DNA of 64,000 bases from CAZIRF01 sp964541755 (lineage in GTDB: Bacteria > Spirochaetota > Spirochaetia > Treponematales > Breznakiellaceae), in contig CAZIRF010000001.1 in the NCBI GenBank assembly GCA_964541755.1, forward strand, positions 124,001 to 188,000, given 5' to 3'. This document shows positions 1-8,385 of the stretch, one piece after another. Position 1 is the first letter of the stretch. Every line of letters starts with the position of its first letter. A program made the position numbers and the translations under genes. The notes beneath the pieces were generated by a model. The model was not told the DNA's origin. It did no database searches and was given only the letters and a program-made list of their open reading frames with translations.

Positions 1-1486
1 CACCAAACTCGACAATGAAGAGAGTACCGGAGCAAGCTGGGGCGGCGACGGCTGGTACCTGGGAGCCGACATACATCGCAGCGATATAGAGGGCTGGAGG
101 GATCGCAGCGAGAGCAACAGTCTCCAGGCTCGCCTCGCCGGGGGTGTCGATTTGGGCGGCAACATGCGTCTTGCGGCCTTCGGCTTCTACAACAGGGGCT
201 CGTACCAGATGCCCGGATCCCTTACCCGCGAACAATTCCTCGCAACCCCCCAGCAGGCGATCAACCTGGCCGACGAAGCCCGCTTCCAGGGTCTCGAAGG
301 CGGCATCTCGTTTAACTGGGCGGCTTCAAGTGCCATGAATCTCGCGCTTCCCCTCGACGCTTCCATCAACTGGGTCGAAACGGATAATGCCTCGTGGTCT
401 ACGCCTTCATACAGTGATACCACCCGGTTCCGCCTGGAGACCCGCCCACAGGTGAACCTGGCCCTCTTTGAAGACCAGCTCCCCCTGCGCGCCGTGGCAG
501 GGGCCGACGCCTCATACGCGGGTATAGGAGTTGAAACCTATGCAGAGCCCGCCAGAACCAGCCTTTCCAACAACTTCGATATCAGCCAGTGGGCGGTAGG
601 GCCCTTTGTCTCCCTGCGGGTCGAGCCCCTCGAGACCCTCGCCTTCGACGCCGGCTTCCGCTACGATGTTTCCGGCATTACCGGCACCAACAGTGACGGT
701 ACGGCAAATGGCGACAAAGTGCGCAGCGCCCCCGTCTGGAGCATTGGTTCTCTCTGGCAAGCTACAGAGGGCCTTCGCCTCTTCGCCTCGTACGCCACAA
801 CCTTTCGCTACCCCTGCACGGATGAGCAGACTTCATACTACGGCTATGGCGGCGACAACTTCCTCAGCGAGCTTGAGCCCGAAACCGGCCGCGATCTGCG
901 CGTCGGGGCCGGCTGGAAGCACAAAGAAATACTCTCCGTCGAAGTGCAGGGCTACTGGCTCGAGATGGAAGATGAAATTGTCTTCAATACGGCCACCTAT
1001 CAAAATGAAAACACCGGGAATACCCGCCGCTTGGGCCTCGACACGGCCGTCGAGACAAAACCGCTCTCCTTCCTGAGCGCACGTATAAACTACAGTTTCG
1101 TCAACGCAATCTTTGTGGGCGGCGTCGATGACGGCAAACAAGTCCCCCTCGTGAGCGCACAGCGCATAAACGGGGACATCAGCATCACCCTCCCCTTAGG
1201 GCTCTCCTTTGGCCCCAGCGCCTCCTGGCAATCTGACATGTGGCTGGGAGGCGATACTGCCAACAGCCATTTCGCAGAACGTCTCCCTGCTGTCTTCCTC
1301 TTGGGCGCACAACTACAATATCCCCTCGAAATTGGTACGGGAACCCTCGATTTGAGCCTGAGCGGCGAGAACCTCCTCAACACGATGTATGCAGCAAATG
1401 GCTTTTGGAATGATTACTCCAGCACTGCCGGCTACTACCCCGCGCCCGGCTGGTCGCTTCGTTTATCCGGGCGCTACCGCTTCTAG
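1..1486 (+). CDS. TonB-dependent outer-membrane receptor, C-terminal part (5' truncated by window edge)
   Basis: The reading frame is open from base 2 and runs to TAG at 1484-1486, so the true start lies outside the window. About 494 residues are visible. They alternate short hydrophobic/aromatic strands (for example RLFASYATTFRYP, LSVEVQGYWLEMED, LDLSLSGENLLN) and end in RLSGRYRF. A terminal Phe after a beta strand is typical of outer-membrane beta-barrels, and the GENLLN...YPAPGWSLRLSGRYRF ending is typical of TonB-dependent receptors. The N-terminal plug and TonB box are not in the window. A tonB-like gene starts 4 bases downstream, which supports the call. With glycan-degrading lipoproteins nearby, uptake of oligosaccharides is possible, but the substrate cannot be read from this part and siderophore or cobalamin receptors look the same here. 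Confidence 0.8.
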   Translation, partial: TKLDNEESTGASWGGDGWYLGADIHRSDIEGWRDRSESNSLQARLAGGVDLGGNMRLAAFGFYNRGSYQMPGSLTREQFLATPQQAINLADEARFQGLEGGISFNWAASSAMNLALPLDASINWVETDNASWSTPSYSDTTRFRLETRPQVNLALFEDQLPLRAVAGADASYAGIGVETYAEPARTSLSNNFDISQWAVGPFVSLRVEPLETLAFDAGFRYDVSGITGTNSDGTANGDKVRSAPVWSIGSLWQATEGLRLFASYATTFRYPCTDEQTSYYGYGGDNFLSELEPETGRDLRVGAGWKHKEILSVEVQGYWLEMEDEIVFNTATYQNENTGNTRRLGLDTAVETKPLSFLSARINYSFVNAIFVGGVDDGKQVPLVSAQRINGDISITLPLGLSFGPSASWQSDMWLGGDTANSHFAERLPAVFLLGAQLQYPLEIGTGTLDLSLSGENLLNTMYAANGFWNDYSSTAGYYPAPGWSLRLSGRYRF

Positions 1487-1489
1487 CCC

Positions 1490-2230
1490 ATGCGTTTCCC
1501 ACTCGCGGGAATGGCCCTCGCCCAAAAGGAGGGGCCCCGCTACGCCCTCTCGCTGGCCATCACGCTCTGCGTGATGGCTCTGCTGTTTGGCCTGGCAATT
1601 CCCGCGGGGCTCGCCCCCCCGCAATGTAGCACGCCCCCGAACCCCACAAGTGCGGACCGGCCACTCGGGGTTTCGCTTGTATACGAGCGCAGTCCGACTA
1701 CCACTCCCGCCGCCGTTCCGCCCCCCCTTGTCGCTCAAACAGCTGATTCCATTCGCTCATCCGGGGCCCCGACCGCCGAACTCCCGGCTCCCAGACAGAA
1801 CAACACCACCCTTCCTGTTACAGCGGCCCGCACAGCTGCGCCCGTTTCCTTGCCGGAAGAATTGGCAATGAGCCGGGAAACTTTTGCAACCGAAGCTGAA
1901 ATCGTTCACGGACAAGAGGCAATCCGGATGAGGGAGCGGGCCGCGCGCAGCGCGGCCCGCGAAAGCCTTCGAGCGAGCCTGCAGACGGCCCTGCAAGAAA
2001 AGCTCATCTACCCGGCAGCGGCCCGCCGCGCCGGCACCGAAGGCAGGGTACGCCTGCGGCTGCGCATCACGCGAAGCGGACAACTTGAATATGTTGAAAT
2101 TCTGGAAAAATCCGGATCGGGGGTGCTGGATGCCGCGGCCCTGCGGCTGGCCCGGCGCATCTTCCCCATTGCAGGGAGTTGGCCATCGGGCCTCGAGACG
2201 GATGTCTCGATCGAGTACCGCCTCAAGTAG
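1490..2230 (+). CDS. tonB: TonB family energy transducer
   Basis: A 246-residue protein that begins 4 bases after the receptor stop, so the two are probably co-transcribed. It has one N-terminal membrane segment (about residues 18-40, ALSLAITLCVMALLFGLAIP). A Pro/Thr/Ala-rich periplasmic spacer follows (about 45-125), then a charged, Arg/Ala-rich helical stretch. The C-terminal TonB domain (about 165-246) reads LIYPAAARRAGTEGRVRLRL followed by ILEKSGSGVLDAAALR and ends in VSIEYRLK, the usual TonB_C pattern. The family couples the inner-membrane proton gradient (with ExbB/ExbD) to outer-membrane receptors. No exbB or exbD is in the window, so the motor must be encoded elsewhere. Its pairing with one receptor suggests a dedicated transducer, which is an inference. 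Confidence 0.85.
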   Translation: MRFPLAGMALAQKEGPRYALSLAITLCVMALLFGLAIPAGLAPPQCSTPPNPTSADRPLGVSLVYERSPTTTPAAVPPPLVAQTADSIRSSGAPTAELPAPRQNNTTLPVTAARTAAPVSLPEELAMSRETFATEAEIVHGQEAIRMRERAARSAARESLRASLQTALQEKLIYPAAARRAGTEGRVRLRLRITRSGQLEYVEILEKSGSGVLDAAALRLARRIFPIAGSWPSGLETDVSIEYRLK

Positions 2231-2251
2231 AGCCTGAAGCGGAGAAAAGTA

Positions 2252-3175
2252 TCAGCCTACTTCTTCCTCTTCTTCTACTGCTGCTGCTACGCCTACATCC
2301 TCTTGCGAAAGTGTATCCGAGGCGGCCTTGATCTCGTCAATAAAGCCCAAAATAATCTTGCGGCAACTTGCCCCACTGTCCATTTTTGCCAAAAGTCGCG
2401 TAAAAACCCCATGAATGTGAGCACGAATAGCCGTACGCTCCAAGAGGTCTGTCCCCAAAATGGTAAAAAGCTCGTCGGCAAAGGCAAACAAGTCGTCGCG
2501 CGATATCCCCAAACCGCAGGATGCGAGCATGAGAAGGGCAGCCGGAATGCAGTTGACGCTATGCTGTTTCACCAGCAGAACGCTCTCGCTGATGGAAACC
2601 GCCTGCTCATGGATCCACGTGAGATCCGTGCGGGCCTGTTCATCGTGCAATCCCCAAGCCGTATACTGGCGGGCCATCCAAAAGTGGTTGAAAACCACAA
2701 TCATTACATGGAGGCTGGGCACACAGTGCAGGTGCGGGTCGGTAAGGTGGATAAGGGCAAATTTCCCTTTGCGATACGCGGGCCGTGCGGTAGTCGTCTG
2801 GCAGGTCAAGTACACGCTCGCAGCTTCACGATAGAGGCTGGAAATACAGGCGAGGTACTCCTTCATGACAGGAAGGGCTTCCTTGCCACGAAGACGCCAA
2901 AGATGGTCGCAGGACTTCATCCACAGGGGAATAAAGGTCAAATAGAGGCCCACATGCTCCGGCTGGAAAGGAATGCTCGCATCAAGCGGATGATCGACAG
3001 AGACCACCGGACGCGTTTTCGGGAACAGCTTGGTTTGGAACTGCGGGAAAAAGAAATAGCGCAATATCGTCCATACCACCCCAATGGCTGTTTTGAAGGT
3101 GATGCGGTGGGTAAGGGTCACAAAGGCAAGGTGAACGGGGGAGGCCCCCCGCACGCCACAATCTTTCACCTTCAT
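2252..3175 (-). CDS. Unrecognised protein, last gene of radical SAM operon
   Basis: About 307 residues from ATG at 3175, which lies 4 bases after the radical SAM stop codon (TAA, 3182-3180). The frame stays open further upstream but would overlap the radical SAM gene, so I chose 3175. I do not recognise the family. Visible features are a hydrophobic/aromatic N-terminal stretch (GVVWTILRYFFFPQF), a His-rich centre (LTDPHLHCVPSLHVMIVVFNHF) and a very acidic tail (VAAAVEEEEEVG). PSLHV resembles the PSxH element of PAP2-type phosphatases and transferases, but the other PAP2 motifs and multiple membrane helices are not evident, so I do not assign that function. The tight spacing argues that it works with the radical SAM protein and SDR upstream. 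It converges with tonB, 21 bases away. Confidence 0.65.
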   Translation of the reverse strand: MKVKDCGVRGASPVHLAFVTLTHRITFKTAIGVVWTILRYFFFPQFQTKLFPKTRPVVSVDHPLDASIPFQPEHVGLYLTFIPLWMKSCDHLWRLRGKEALPVMKEYLACISSLYREAASVYLTCQTTTARPAYRKGKFALIHLTDPHLHCVPSLHVMIVVFNHFWMARQYTAWGLHDEQARTDLTWIHEQAVSISESVLLVKQHSVNCIPAALLMLASCGLGISRDDLFAFADELFTILGTDLLERTAIRAHIHGVFTRLLAKMDSGASCRKIILGFIDEIKAASDTLSQEDVGVAAAVEEEEEVG

Positions 3176-3179
3176 GGCT

Positions 3180-4370
3180 TTAGCAGCCCTTAACCCGTTT
3201 GCCAAAGAGCATGTTCTGGTAACAACGCACACAGCCGGGGAATATGCCATCCGGCGCAGCCTTGAGCTCGTTGCGGAATTTCTGCGCCCGCTCATTGTTG
3301 TAGATATCAAAGAATTTCGCTTCCTTGATATTTCCCAAGACGTAATCGGGGTAGTCGGCACAGAAATGCACATCCCCATTATAATCGATATTTGCCTGCG
3401 ACCAGGGGACAGGGCACTCTTTGCGTACTACCTCTTCCAGATTGCCGTAGTAGTCACCAATCTTGTCGGGATTTATGGCCGGGACGGTAATAATGGGATA
3501 GCCGTTGTCGATGGCGTGGACCTTTTTCAATATCTCCTTGAACTTTTCACCGTCAATTCCCTCATTGTAGCCGGTGTTGTAGGCCTCGAGGCACTTGATA
3601 TTGGTATCGAGGTGCTCTTTCATGAATTGCGTCTGTTTGGCGACGATCTTGTCGTTGGAGTACGTACCCAGATTGACGATATGCCAGGCGAGCCCGAAGT
3701 CCTTGGCAGCAAGGGCCAATTGGTCGAGATACTCGTAATTCATATTGTTCACAGTGGAAACAATCCCCATATAGGGGAAGTGGGTATTGTACTTTTTCTT
3801 CGCCTCGTTGATGGCCTGGAAGCCCTCGACAACCCGACGGTACGAACCCTTCCCGCGAATACGGTCGTTCACATCCTCGAAACCATCGAGCGAGACAAAA
3901 ATGGCATGCCACTTGTTGCGCACAATGCGATCCGCATTTTTAGCCAAAAAAGTCCCGTTGGTATTCACACTCAAAAAGAGTTTTTTCGAAGTGATGTACT
4001 CAGCCAAATCCATGAAATCGGGATACATAAAGGGCTCGCCACCCCACATGTAAAAAATCGGCTTCTTGGGGGCGATCTCATCAACAAGTTCCTTGTAGCG
4101 TTCGAGCGAAACCAGCTTTTTGGATTCTTCAAGGGCATAATCACCCTTCAAGACACCCTTGTCGCCCCGCTGCCCGCACATGACACAGCGCAGGTTGCAC
4201 ATCGGTGTAATGCGAAAGTAGATGAGCGAAAGCTCCTTGGTCTTGCCCTTGCCAAAGTTGCGGTCGATGAGCGCCGCCTTGTCCTTGAGCAAAAAGGACT
4301 GCGCCAAATTGAGGGCCATACCCGGATTTCGGGAGACAACACGGGGAACAACGGAAAAATTGGTTTTCAT
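3180..4370 (-). CDS. Radical SAM protein with SPASM-like C-terminal cluster domain
   Basis: 396 residues. The radical SAM CX3CX2C motif is C58-N-L-R-C62-V-M-C65 and would bind the [4Fe-4S] cluster that cleaves S-adenosylmethionine. YMWGGEPFMYPD is the usual glycine/GGE motif contacting SAM. The C-terminal third carries further cysteines (CPVPW, VHFCADYP, GCVRCYQ and a terminal GC), as in SPASM/twitch domains that hold auxiliary clusters. The protein resembles general SPASM peptide or cofactor maturases, but no substrate peptide or partner is recognisable. An SDR gene lies upstream on the same strand (70-base gap) and an unknown gene directly downstream (4-base gap), so a three-step pathway is likely. 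A weak GAGAG ribosome site precedes the ATG. The superfamily is sure; the substrate is unknown. Confidence 0.85.
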   Translation of the reverse strand: MKTNFSVVPRVVSRNPGMALNLAQSFLLKDKAALIDRNFGKGKTKELSLIYFRITPMCNLRCVMCGQRGDKGVLKGDYALEESKKLVSLERYKELVDEIAPKKPIFYMWGGEPFMYPDFMDLAEYITSKKLFLSVNTNGTFLAKNADRIVRNKWHAIFVSLDGFEDVNDRIRGKGSYRRVVEGFQAINEAKKKYNTHFPYMGIVSTVNNMNYEYLDQLALAAKDFGLAWHIVNLGTYSNDKIVAKQTQFMKEHLDTNIKCLEAYNTGYNEGIDGEKFKEILKKVHAIDNGYPIITVPAINPDKIGDYYGNLEEVVRKECPVPWSQANIDYNGDVHFCADYPDYVLGNIKEAKFFDIYNNERAQKFRNELKAAPDGIFPGCVRCYQNMLFGKRVKGC

Positions 4371-4440
4371 GAAAGCATCTCTCTCTGCGGGCCGTTCTTG
4401 AAGACGGCAACAAAAGCGGTGGAGTACGTACCGAAAAAAC

Positions 4441-5259
4441 TCATCGGACGAGCTTGGAAATGGTACGCCAGGTAATGGCTGCCTGGATATTGCGGGGCAT
4501 GAGGCCGTTGAAGAAAGAGGCGACCTTGTTCATGAACCCGGCGATACCCAGGTACTTGCGGCGGAACATGAGCGACAAGCCAATCCGCGCAACCTGCGCC
4601 GGCGTAAGGCTGTACTTCCCGCTAAAGCTCTTGTAGTCACTGCTGGTAATCCGCGCATTGTCGTCGAAATTCGTTGCGACAAAGCCGGGAAGAAGGCAGC
4701 TGACCGAAACGCCACTCTTTCGCAGTTCACAGGAAAGGGCGGCGGTATAGCTCGTAACATAGGCCTTGGTGGCCGCATAGGAGGCAAAAAACGGCTCGGG
4801 CCAGTTACCGGCCACCGAGCTCACATTGAGTATATATCCCTCTGCGCGTTCCTTGAAGTAACGGGCAAAGAGGTTTGACAAAACGGTAAGGGAAGTACAG
4901 TTGAGGGTGACCATACGCTGGACATCCTCGCTCGCCATATCTTCGCAAAGGCCGAAAACCCCGATACCGGCATTGTTGACCAAAATGCCAACAGGGCCGC
5001 GAGAGGTGGCCGCGGCAAAGAGTTCTTCGGCAGCGCCGGGAAGCGAGAGGTCTGCCTGCAGGGGAATCGCCTGAATCCCGTATGCACTCTCGAGCTCGGT
5101 GGCCAACTCCTTGAGCGCGACAAAGCGCCGGGCTGCGAGCATGAGGTTCCAGCCCTGGGCGGCGAGCTGCCGGGCGAATTCGAGGCCGATACCGCCGGAT
5201 GCTCCGGTAACAAGGGCAAAACCGTTTGACTGCATGGATTCTGTGGTTGCTGTTGCCAT
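4441..5259 (-). CDS. Short-chain dehydrogenase/reductase (classical SDR)
   Basis: 272 residues, the normal length for a classical SDR. The NAD(P)-binding glycine motif TGASGGIG lies near residue 20, the structural NNAG follows near residue 95, the catalytic Ser is in LNVSSVAG, and the catalytic pair is Y161-x3-K165 (SYAATKAY). An Arg pair after the first strand (AARRF) suggests NADP(H) preference, which is an inference. The C-terminal segment (KVASFFNGLMPRNIQ) is typical of SDRs acting on lipid or keto-acyl substrates and may touch the membrane. It is the first gene of a minus-strand operon with the radical SAM protein. The substrate is not known. No clear Shine-Dalgarno precedes the ATG; a TATATA-like box lies about 10 bases upstream. 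Confidence 0.9.
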   Translation of the reverse strand: MATATTESMQSNGFALVTGASGGIGLEFARQLAAQGWNLMLAARRFVALKELATELESAYGIQAIPLQADLSLPGAAEELFAAATSRGPVGILVNNAGIGVFGLCEDMASEDVQRMVTLNCTSLTVLSNLFARYFKERAEGYILNVSSVAGNWPEPFFASYAATKAYVTSYTAALSCELRKSGVSVSCLLPGFVATNFDDNARITSSDYKSFSGKYSLTPAQVARIGLSLMFRRKYLGIAGFMNKVASFFNGLMPRNIQAAITWRTISKLVR

Positions 5260-5347
5260 TTCACGCCCACTATATATCCAATTCGTGCTTTTGAACAGAC
5301 TTTTGAGTATACTCTATGCATGCACTCACGTACCAAAGGAGGTACCC

Positions 5348-5461
5348 ATGAAAGGAAAGGAAAAGAGCAAGCCCGAAGCCAAGAAAAAGCCTCAGCACAC
5401 CCTCAAGGAAAAACGTCAGGAAAAACGCGAGAAGCGCGACAAGAAGACCGGCGAAGTATAA
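5348..5461 (+). CDS. Small, extremely basic protein (37 aa)
   Basis: Starts at ATG 5348 behind a near-perfect ribosome site, AAAGGAGG at 5335-5342, and ends at TAA 5461. Thirty-seven residues, more than a third Lys/Arg, with the core KEKRQEKREKRDKK predicted to be a single charged helix. No membrane segment or signal. A possible promoter is TTGAAC (5291-5296) and TATGCA (5315-5320), spacing 18. A perfect palindrome GAGTATACTC (5305-5314) lies between this gene and the divergent SDR gene. The strong ribosome site and the lack of any overlapping gene make it a real coding sequence. Short Lys-rich proteins of this sort are often nucleic-acid- or ribosome-associated, but nothing here proves that. 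Confidence 0.7.
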   Translation: MKGKEKSKPEAKKKPQHTLKEKRQEKREKRDKKTGEV

Positions 5462-5463
5462 GA

Positions 5464-5662
5464 GGGGGGCAGACCTTCCTGCGGCGCCATGCCTGGCGCC
5501 GTTTGGCCAGCGACGCCGGCAGGAAGCCCCTTTTGTAACGGCCCCCCTCGGCCGGGCTGCGGGCTTGAGCGCCCATACGGGCGCACGAAAAGAAAAGCGG
5601 GTCTCGAAGAGCCCCGCTGCTTCTCATTCTCTTCAAGCCCGCGATCCCGTCCTACCCCCCCC
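5464..5662 (-). repeat. G6/C6-bounded structured intergenic repeat, copy A
   Basis: A GC-rich block filling most of the 275-base gap between the 37-aa gene and the GH26 gene. Read on the minus strand it opens GGGGGGTAGGACGGGATCGC and closes CTGCCCCCCT. Inside are nested inverted repeats: GCGGGCTTGA...TCAAGCCCGC enclosing a hairpin GCGGGGCTC/GAGACCCGC, and a second arm with GGCGCCAGGCATGGCGCC. Several blocks match copy B in order (AGGACGGGA; GCGGGGCTC...GAGACCCGC; GCCCGGCCG; AAAA then GGG). Confidence 0.65.
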
Positions 5663-5736
5663 GCCAGAGAGTCGCCCCCACCCGCCGGGCAGTCATTTGA
5701 GCCCGCCGGGCGGGCAATCACCCCACCCGGAATCCT

Positions 5737-7353
5737 TCAATACTGATACGTTCCAAGATCCGGCAGTTCATCCAGGGTGATGACCCTCTCGTGATTGTAT
5801 ACATATGTCTTGTGGCTGTTTCCGTTATGATACTCGCCCGTCCAGAAGTTGTTTTCATCATCCCCATCATTTGCCCCATCGTTCCAGGTCATGAACCATG
5901 ACCAAAGGGCTCCATCTTCAGCACAGAGCTCGGGGTCCGGGATGGCGCCATTCTCTGTCAAGGCGACCGGCTTGGGCGCGGCTACGGGATCGTCGCTGTA
6001 CTGTACGTTTTCCAGCCAGCTCGCAGCCTGGCTCGCATACTCCCGCGGCCCCGGGTATATATCCTGCCCGATGATGTCCACATACTCGTCCCCCGGGTAC
6101 CAGTCCGCCGCCTGGCCGTTCCACACCCAGACAAGATTGTCGAGGCCCTTCGTAAGGGTGAAATACTCGTACAGGTGTATCCAGAGGGCCTTGAAGGCAG
6201 CCGGTCCGCTGGCACCCCACCAGAACCACTCCCCCGAAGCCTCGTGCAAGGGGCGCCACAAGACCGGAATGCCTGCATCTTCCAAGCGTTGAAGTTCCGC
6301 TGCAACAAGGTCGAGATCCGCTTTGATGACATCGGTGTACGCCGCAGAACCGGTATCTATGGCGCCACTACCATCCAACGGAATACGAAAGACCGTTTCT
6401 TTTGTATAAAAGGCGTCTTCACCATTATATATCGTCCCTGATACCGGGACGCGCCAATGCCAACAGAAGCTCACAATACCCGGCGTCCCGATGTCATTGT
6501 AAAGACCCCTTCCCCATTCAAGGGCCTCAGTTGTTTGACGGGTACCGCCGCCGCCCCAATTATCATGGCGGATATTCCCGAAATCGTATCCCATAAGGGC
6601 CGGATACTTTCCGGTATCAGCGAGAACCCTGCCGGCCATATCGACCTCCTCCCGCCAACTCAAATCCATCTGCCCGGCAATAATTTTTTCGCCGTAATTG
6701 TCGACAATGAAGGACATAAGGCGTTTTGCAGGGTCGCTCGCGTTGGTGTTGGCCAGGGTCTTCACCACCGAATAAAATGCAGTGGTATCGACCGGGGGCC
6801 GCAGTTCGATGCAATCCACCTCAATCCAGCCCCAAGTTGCACAGATTTCTATGGTATGCGTTCCCGCTTCAAGCGTAACAGGGGCGTTTACCAATTCAAG
6901 CCACTCACCCGTAGTGGAAATGGTAAAAGACGCAATGACAGCGCCATCCAATTTGACATCATTGGTCTTTGGCTGCGAATTTGCTTTCGCAATAACAACG
7001 AGAGAATAGCGCGTACGACTCGCTGTAGTCACAGTAAAGGATACCCCTCCCTCCTGATAAATCGCGACATGGTCTTCGTGGATATCCGGGTCATCCCCCG
7101 ATCCCGCCGGGATTATTTCCGCATTCTCCGCTTCCAACCGCACAAGGCTTCCAGCCGTCGAAGATTCCGTATCTTCACCACTGTCTTCCACAGATACTTC
7201 ACCGGTACTGTTGTCTTCGGCGGTTTCGCCTGTTGTGGTATCATCGAAACCGGGGCTCGCAGTAGACGCCACGGTGTTGGTACAGGCGGATAGCGGTGCA
7301 AGAAAAAGACAAATGACGGCAAGCAGTCCCATATAACGGATGTAAAGTGTCAT
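5737..7353 (-). CDS. GH26 beta-mannanase lipoprotein with N-terminal carbohydrate-binding module
   Basis: 538 residues. A lipoprotein signal (residues 1-24, ending LSAC) is followed by a Thr/Ser/Asp/Glu-rich linker. Residues about 70-185 (VRLEAENAEI...THTIEICATWGWIEVDCIELRPP) look like a CBM35/CBM6-type beta-sandwich. The GH26 catalytic domain fills the rest. The acid/base is E371 in WRPLHEASGEWFWWG and the nucleophile E467 in ALTENGAIPDPE, both matching the family. GH26 enzymes cut internal beta-1,4-mannosidic bonds with retention. The Lys/Asp-poor linker and lipid anchor suggest display on the outer surface. The gene is divergent from a lipoprotein gene, and the shared 214-base gap holds a LacI-type palindrome. 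GH26 also contains beta-1,3-xylanases and lichenases, so mannan is the likely but not certain substrate. Confidence 0.9.
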   Translation of the reverse strand: MTLYIRYMGLLAVICLFLAPLSACTNTVASTASPGFDDTTTGETAEDNSTGEVSVEDSGEDTESSTAGSLVRLEAENAEIIPAGSGDDPDIHEDHVAIYQEGGVSFTVTTASRTRYSLVVIAKANSQPKTNDVKLDGAVIASFTISTTGEWLELVNAPVTLEAGTHTIEICATWGWIEVDCIELRPPVDTTAFYSVVKTLANTNASDPAKRLMSFIVDNYGEKIIAGQMDLSWREEVDMAGRVLADTGKYPALMGYDFGNIRHDNWGGGGTRQTTEALEWGRGLYNDIGTPGIVSFCWHWRVPVSGTIYNGEDAFYTKETVFRIPLDGSGAIDTGSAAYTDVIKADLDLVAAELQRLEDAGIPVLWRPLHEASGEWFWWGASGPAAFKALWIHLYEYFTLTKGLDNLVWVWNGQAADWYPGDEYVDIIGQDIYPGPREYASQAASWLENVQYSDDPVAAPKPVALTENGAIPDPELCAEDGALWSWFMTWNDGANDGDDENNFWTGEYHNGNSHKTYVYNHERVITLDELPDLGTYQY

Positions 7354-7413
7354 GATTACACTCCTGGATGGTGATCTTGCCTCAAGGCTATCACAGACCC
7401 CCTCAAAAAGCGC

Positions 7414-7425
7414 GAAACCGGTTTC
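7414..7425. promoter_or_regulatory. LacI-family-type operator palindrome
   Basis: Perfect 12-base palindrome GAAACCGGTTTC, 61 bases 5' of the GH26 start and about 140 bases 5' of the divergent lipoprotein start. AACCGGTT-centred palindromes are a common form of LacI-family sugar-regulator sites. No lacI-type gene is in the window, so the regulator would be elsewhere. The only other AACCGGTT I noticed lies inside the symporter coding region. Confidence 0.5.
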
Positions 7426-7567
7426 TTTTTATGAATTCGTATGAACGCTCCCAATTTTTCCCCTGCATACTGGTAAAAAGAGACAGAGTACAATAAGGCA
7501 GGAGACTTTGAATGGCGACCTGTGTTATCGGTCTCCTTATGCAAATCATCGCTTTTCGGAGGAATCC

Positions 7568-8185
7568 ATGAAACGTCTTGTCTCTCTCTGTACCGCTCTT
7601 GCCGCAATCTCGCTGATTGCCCTCTCCTGCCAGTCTGCGGCCCCCGCAAAGGAAAGTGCCCCAAGCGCTGATGCTGCCGTGCCCGAAGTGCCTTCAACGC
7701 CTGCGACAGACGCAGACGGGAACCTCTTGGGTCAATATGGCACGGTACGTCTCGTCGTCGATCGCAACATCGCCGACCAAAAGGACGAGGAACTTGTCCT
7801 TGTTGCGCCCCAACCTGTTGTCGTCGAATGGCAGGGTGAAAAAGCACTCAAGGTCATGGCCAACGACAAAAAGGAAATTCGTTTTACCTGGGTGTTCGAC
7901 GAACCCATACCCGCCGATCAATTCGCAGGAATTACCTATAAAATTGGCGGATTCAATTCCTACAGCAATTACAACTTCGCCATTATCTATGACGAAAAAG
8001 AATCCGCTTCTTTCTTCCTGGGCAATTCAAAAAAGAGCGAATGGTCTGAAATCACCAAGAAAAAAACTCAGGCCGAAAGCTGGGGGAAACCCTGGTTGAG
8101 TTCAAAGAAAATACGTGCAATACAGTTTTGGACGAATAGTGCCAAAGAGGTGTACGTAAAGGATTTCGACTTCCTCAAGAACTGA
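7568..8185 (+). CDS. Secreted lipoprotein, predicted beta-sandwich carbohydrate-binding type
   Basis: 205 residues from ATG 7568, with CGGAGGA (7557-7563) as the ribosome site. The frame is open further upstream, but those residues do not fit a signal peptide. Signal peptide residues 1-22 end in ALSC, a spirochaete-style lipobox, and an Ala/Pro/Ser linker follows. The mature part (about 50-205) is strand-rich with exposed aromatics (VVEWQGEKALKV, FTWVFDEPIP, YKIGGFNSYSNYNFAIIY, IRAIQFWTNS, VYVKDFDFLKN), a pattern like jelly-roll carbohydrate-binding modules. No catalytic motif was seen. Its signal and linker closely resemble those of the next gene (CQSAAPAKES against CQSAPAEKKS), while the mature domains differ. 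A role in holding glycan at the cell surface is an inference. Confidence 0.75.
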   Translation: MKRLVSLCTALAAISLIALSCQSAAPAKESAPSADAAVPEVPSTPATDADGNLLGQYGTVRLVVDRNIADQKDEELVLVAPQPVVVEWQGEKALKVMANDKKEIRFTWVFDEPIPADQFAGITYKIGGFNSYSNYNFAIIYDEKESASFFLGNSKKSEWSEITKKKTQAESWGKPWLSSKKIRAIQFWTNSAKEVYVKDFDFLKN

Positions 8186-8278
8186 CAGCAATGTTCGCAG
8201 CGGGATTCCCGGGCAAGAGCTGCTCAGGCCGCTGCGAACACAACACTGCCAGATGCAAGACATTTTACAATCTCACAC

Positions 8279-8300
8279 GTTTGAAAACAGCAGTTCAAAC
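8279..8300. promoter_or_regulatory. Inverted repeat upstream of CBM9-type lipoprotein gene (possible operator)
   Basis: GTTTGAA-N8-TTCAAAC, 7-base arms, ending 10 bases before the -35 box of the downstream gene. The TTGAA/TTCAA arms recur upstream of the GH10 gene at 11144, so a shared regulator site is possible. It could also be a weak terminator of the preceding gene, but no T-run follows. Confidence 0.4.
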
Positions 8301-8309
8301 ACCATTTTC

Positions 8310-8337
8310 TTGACATATAGCCAAATGGGTTTATTCT
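8310..8337 (+). promoter_or_regulatory. Sigma-70-type promoter
   Basis: TTGACA (8310-8315), 16-base spacer, TATTCT (8332-8337). It lies about 50 bases before the ATG at 8386 and is one of the best consensus promoters in the window. Confidence 0.65.
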
Positions 8338-8385
8338 GATACATCTGCTGTACAGTAGATGATGAATGTCTCAGGAGGAATGTAT

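Noticed and set aside
2252..3175. PAP2 phosphatase for the protein with PSLHV
   Set aside because: Only one of three PAP2 motifs is seen and the needed membrane helices are missing.
3174..4475. 433-codon plus-strand frame across the radical SAM gene
   Set aside because: Antisense to a gene with clear cluster-binding motifs; no ribosome site or family match.
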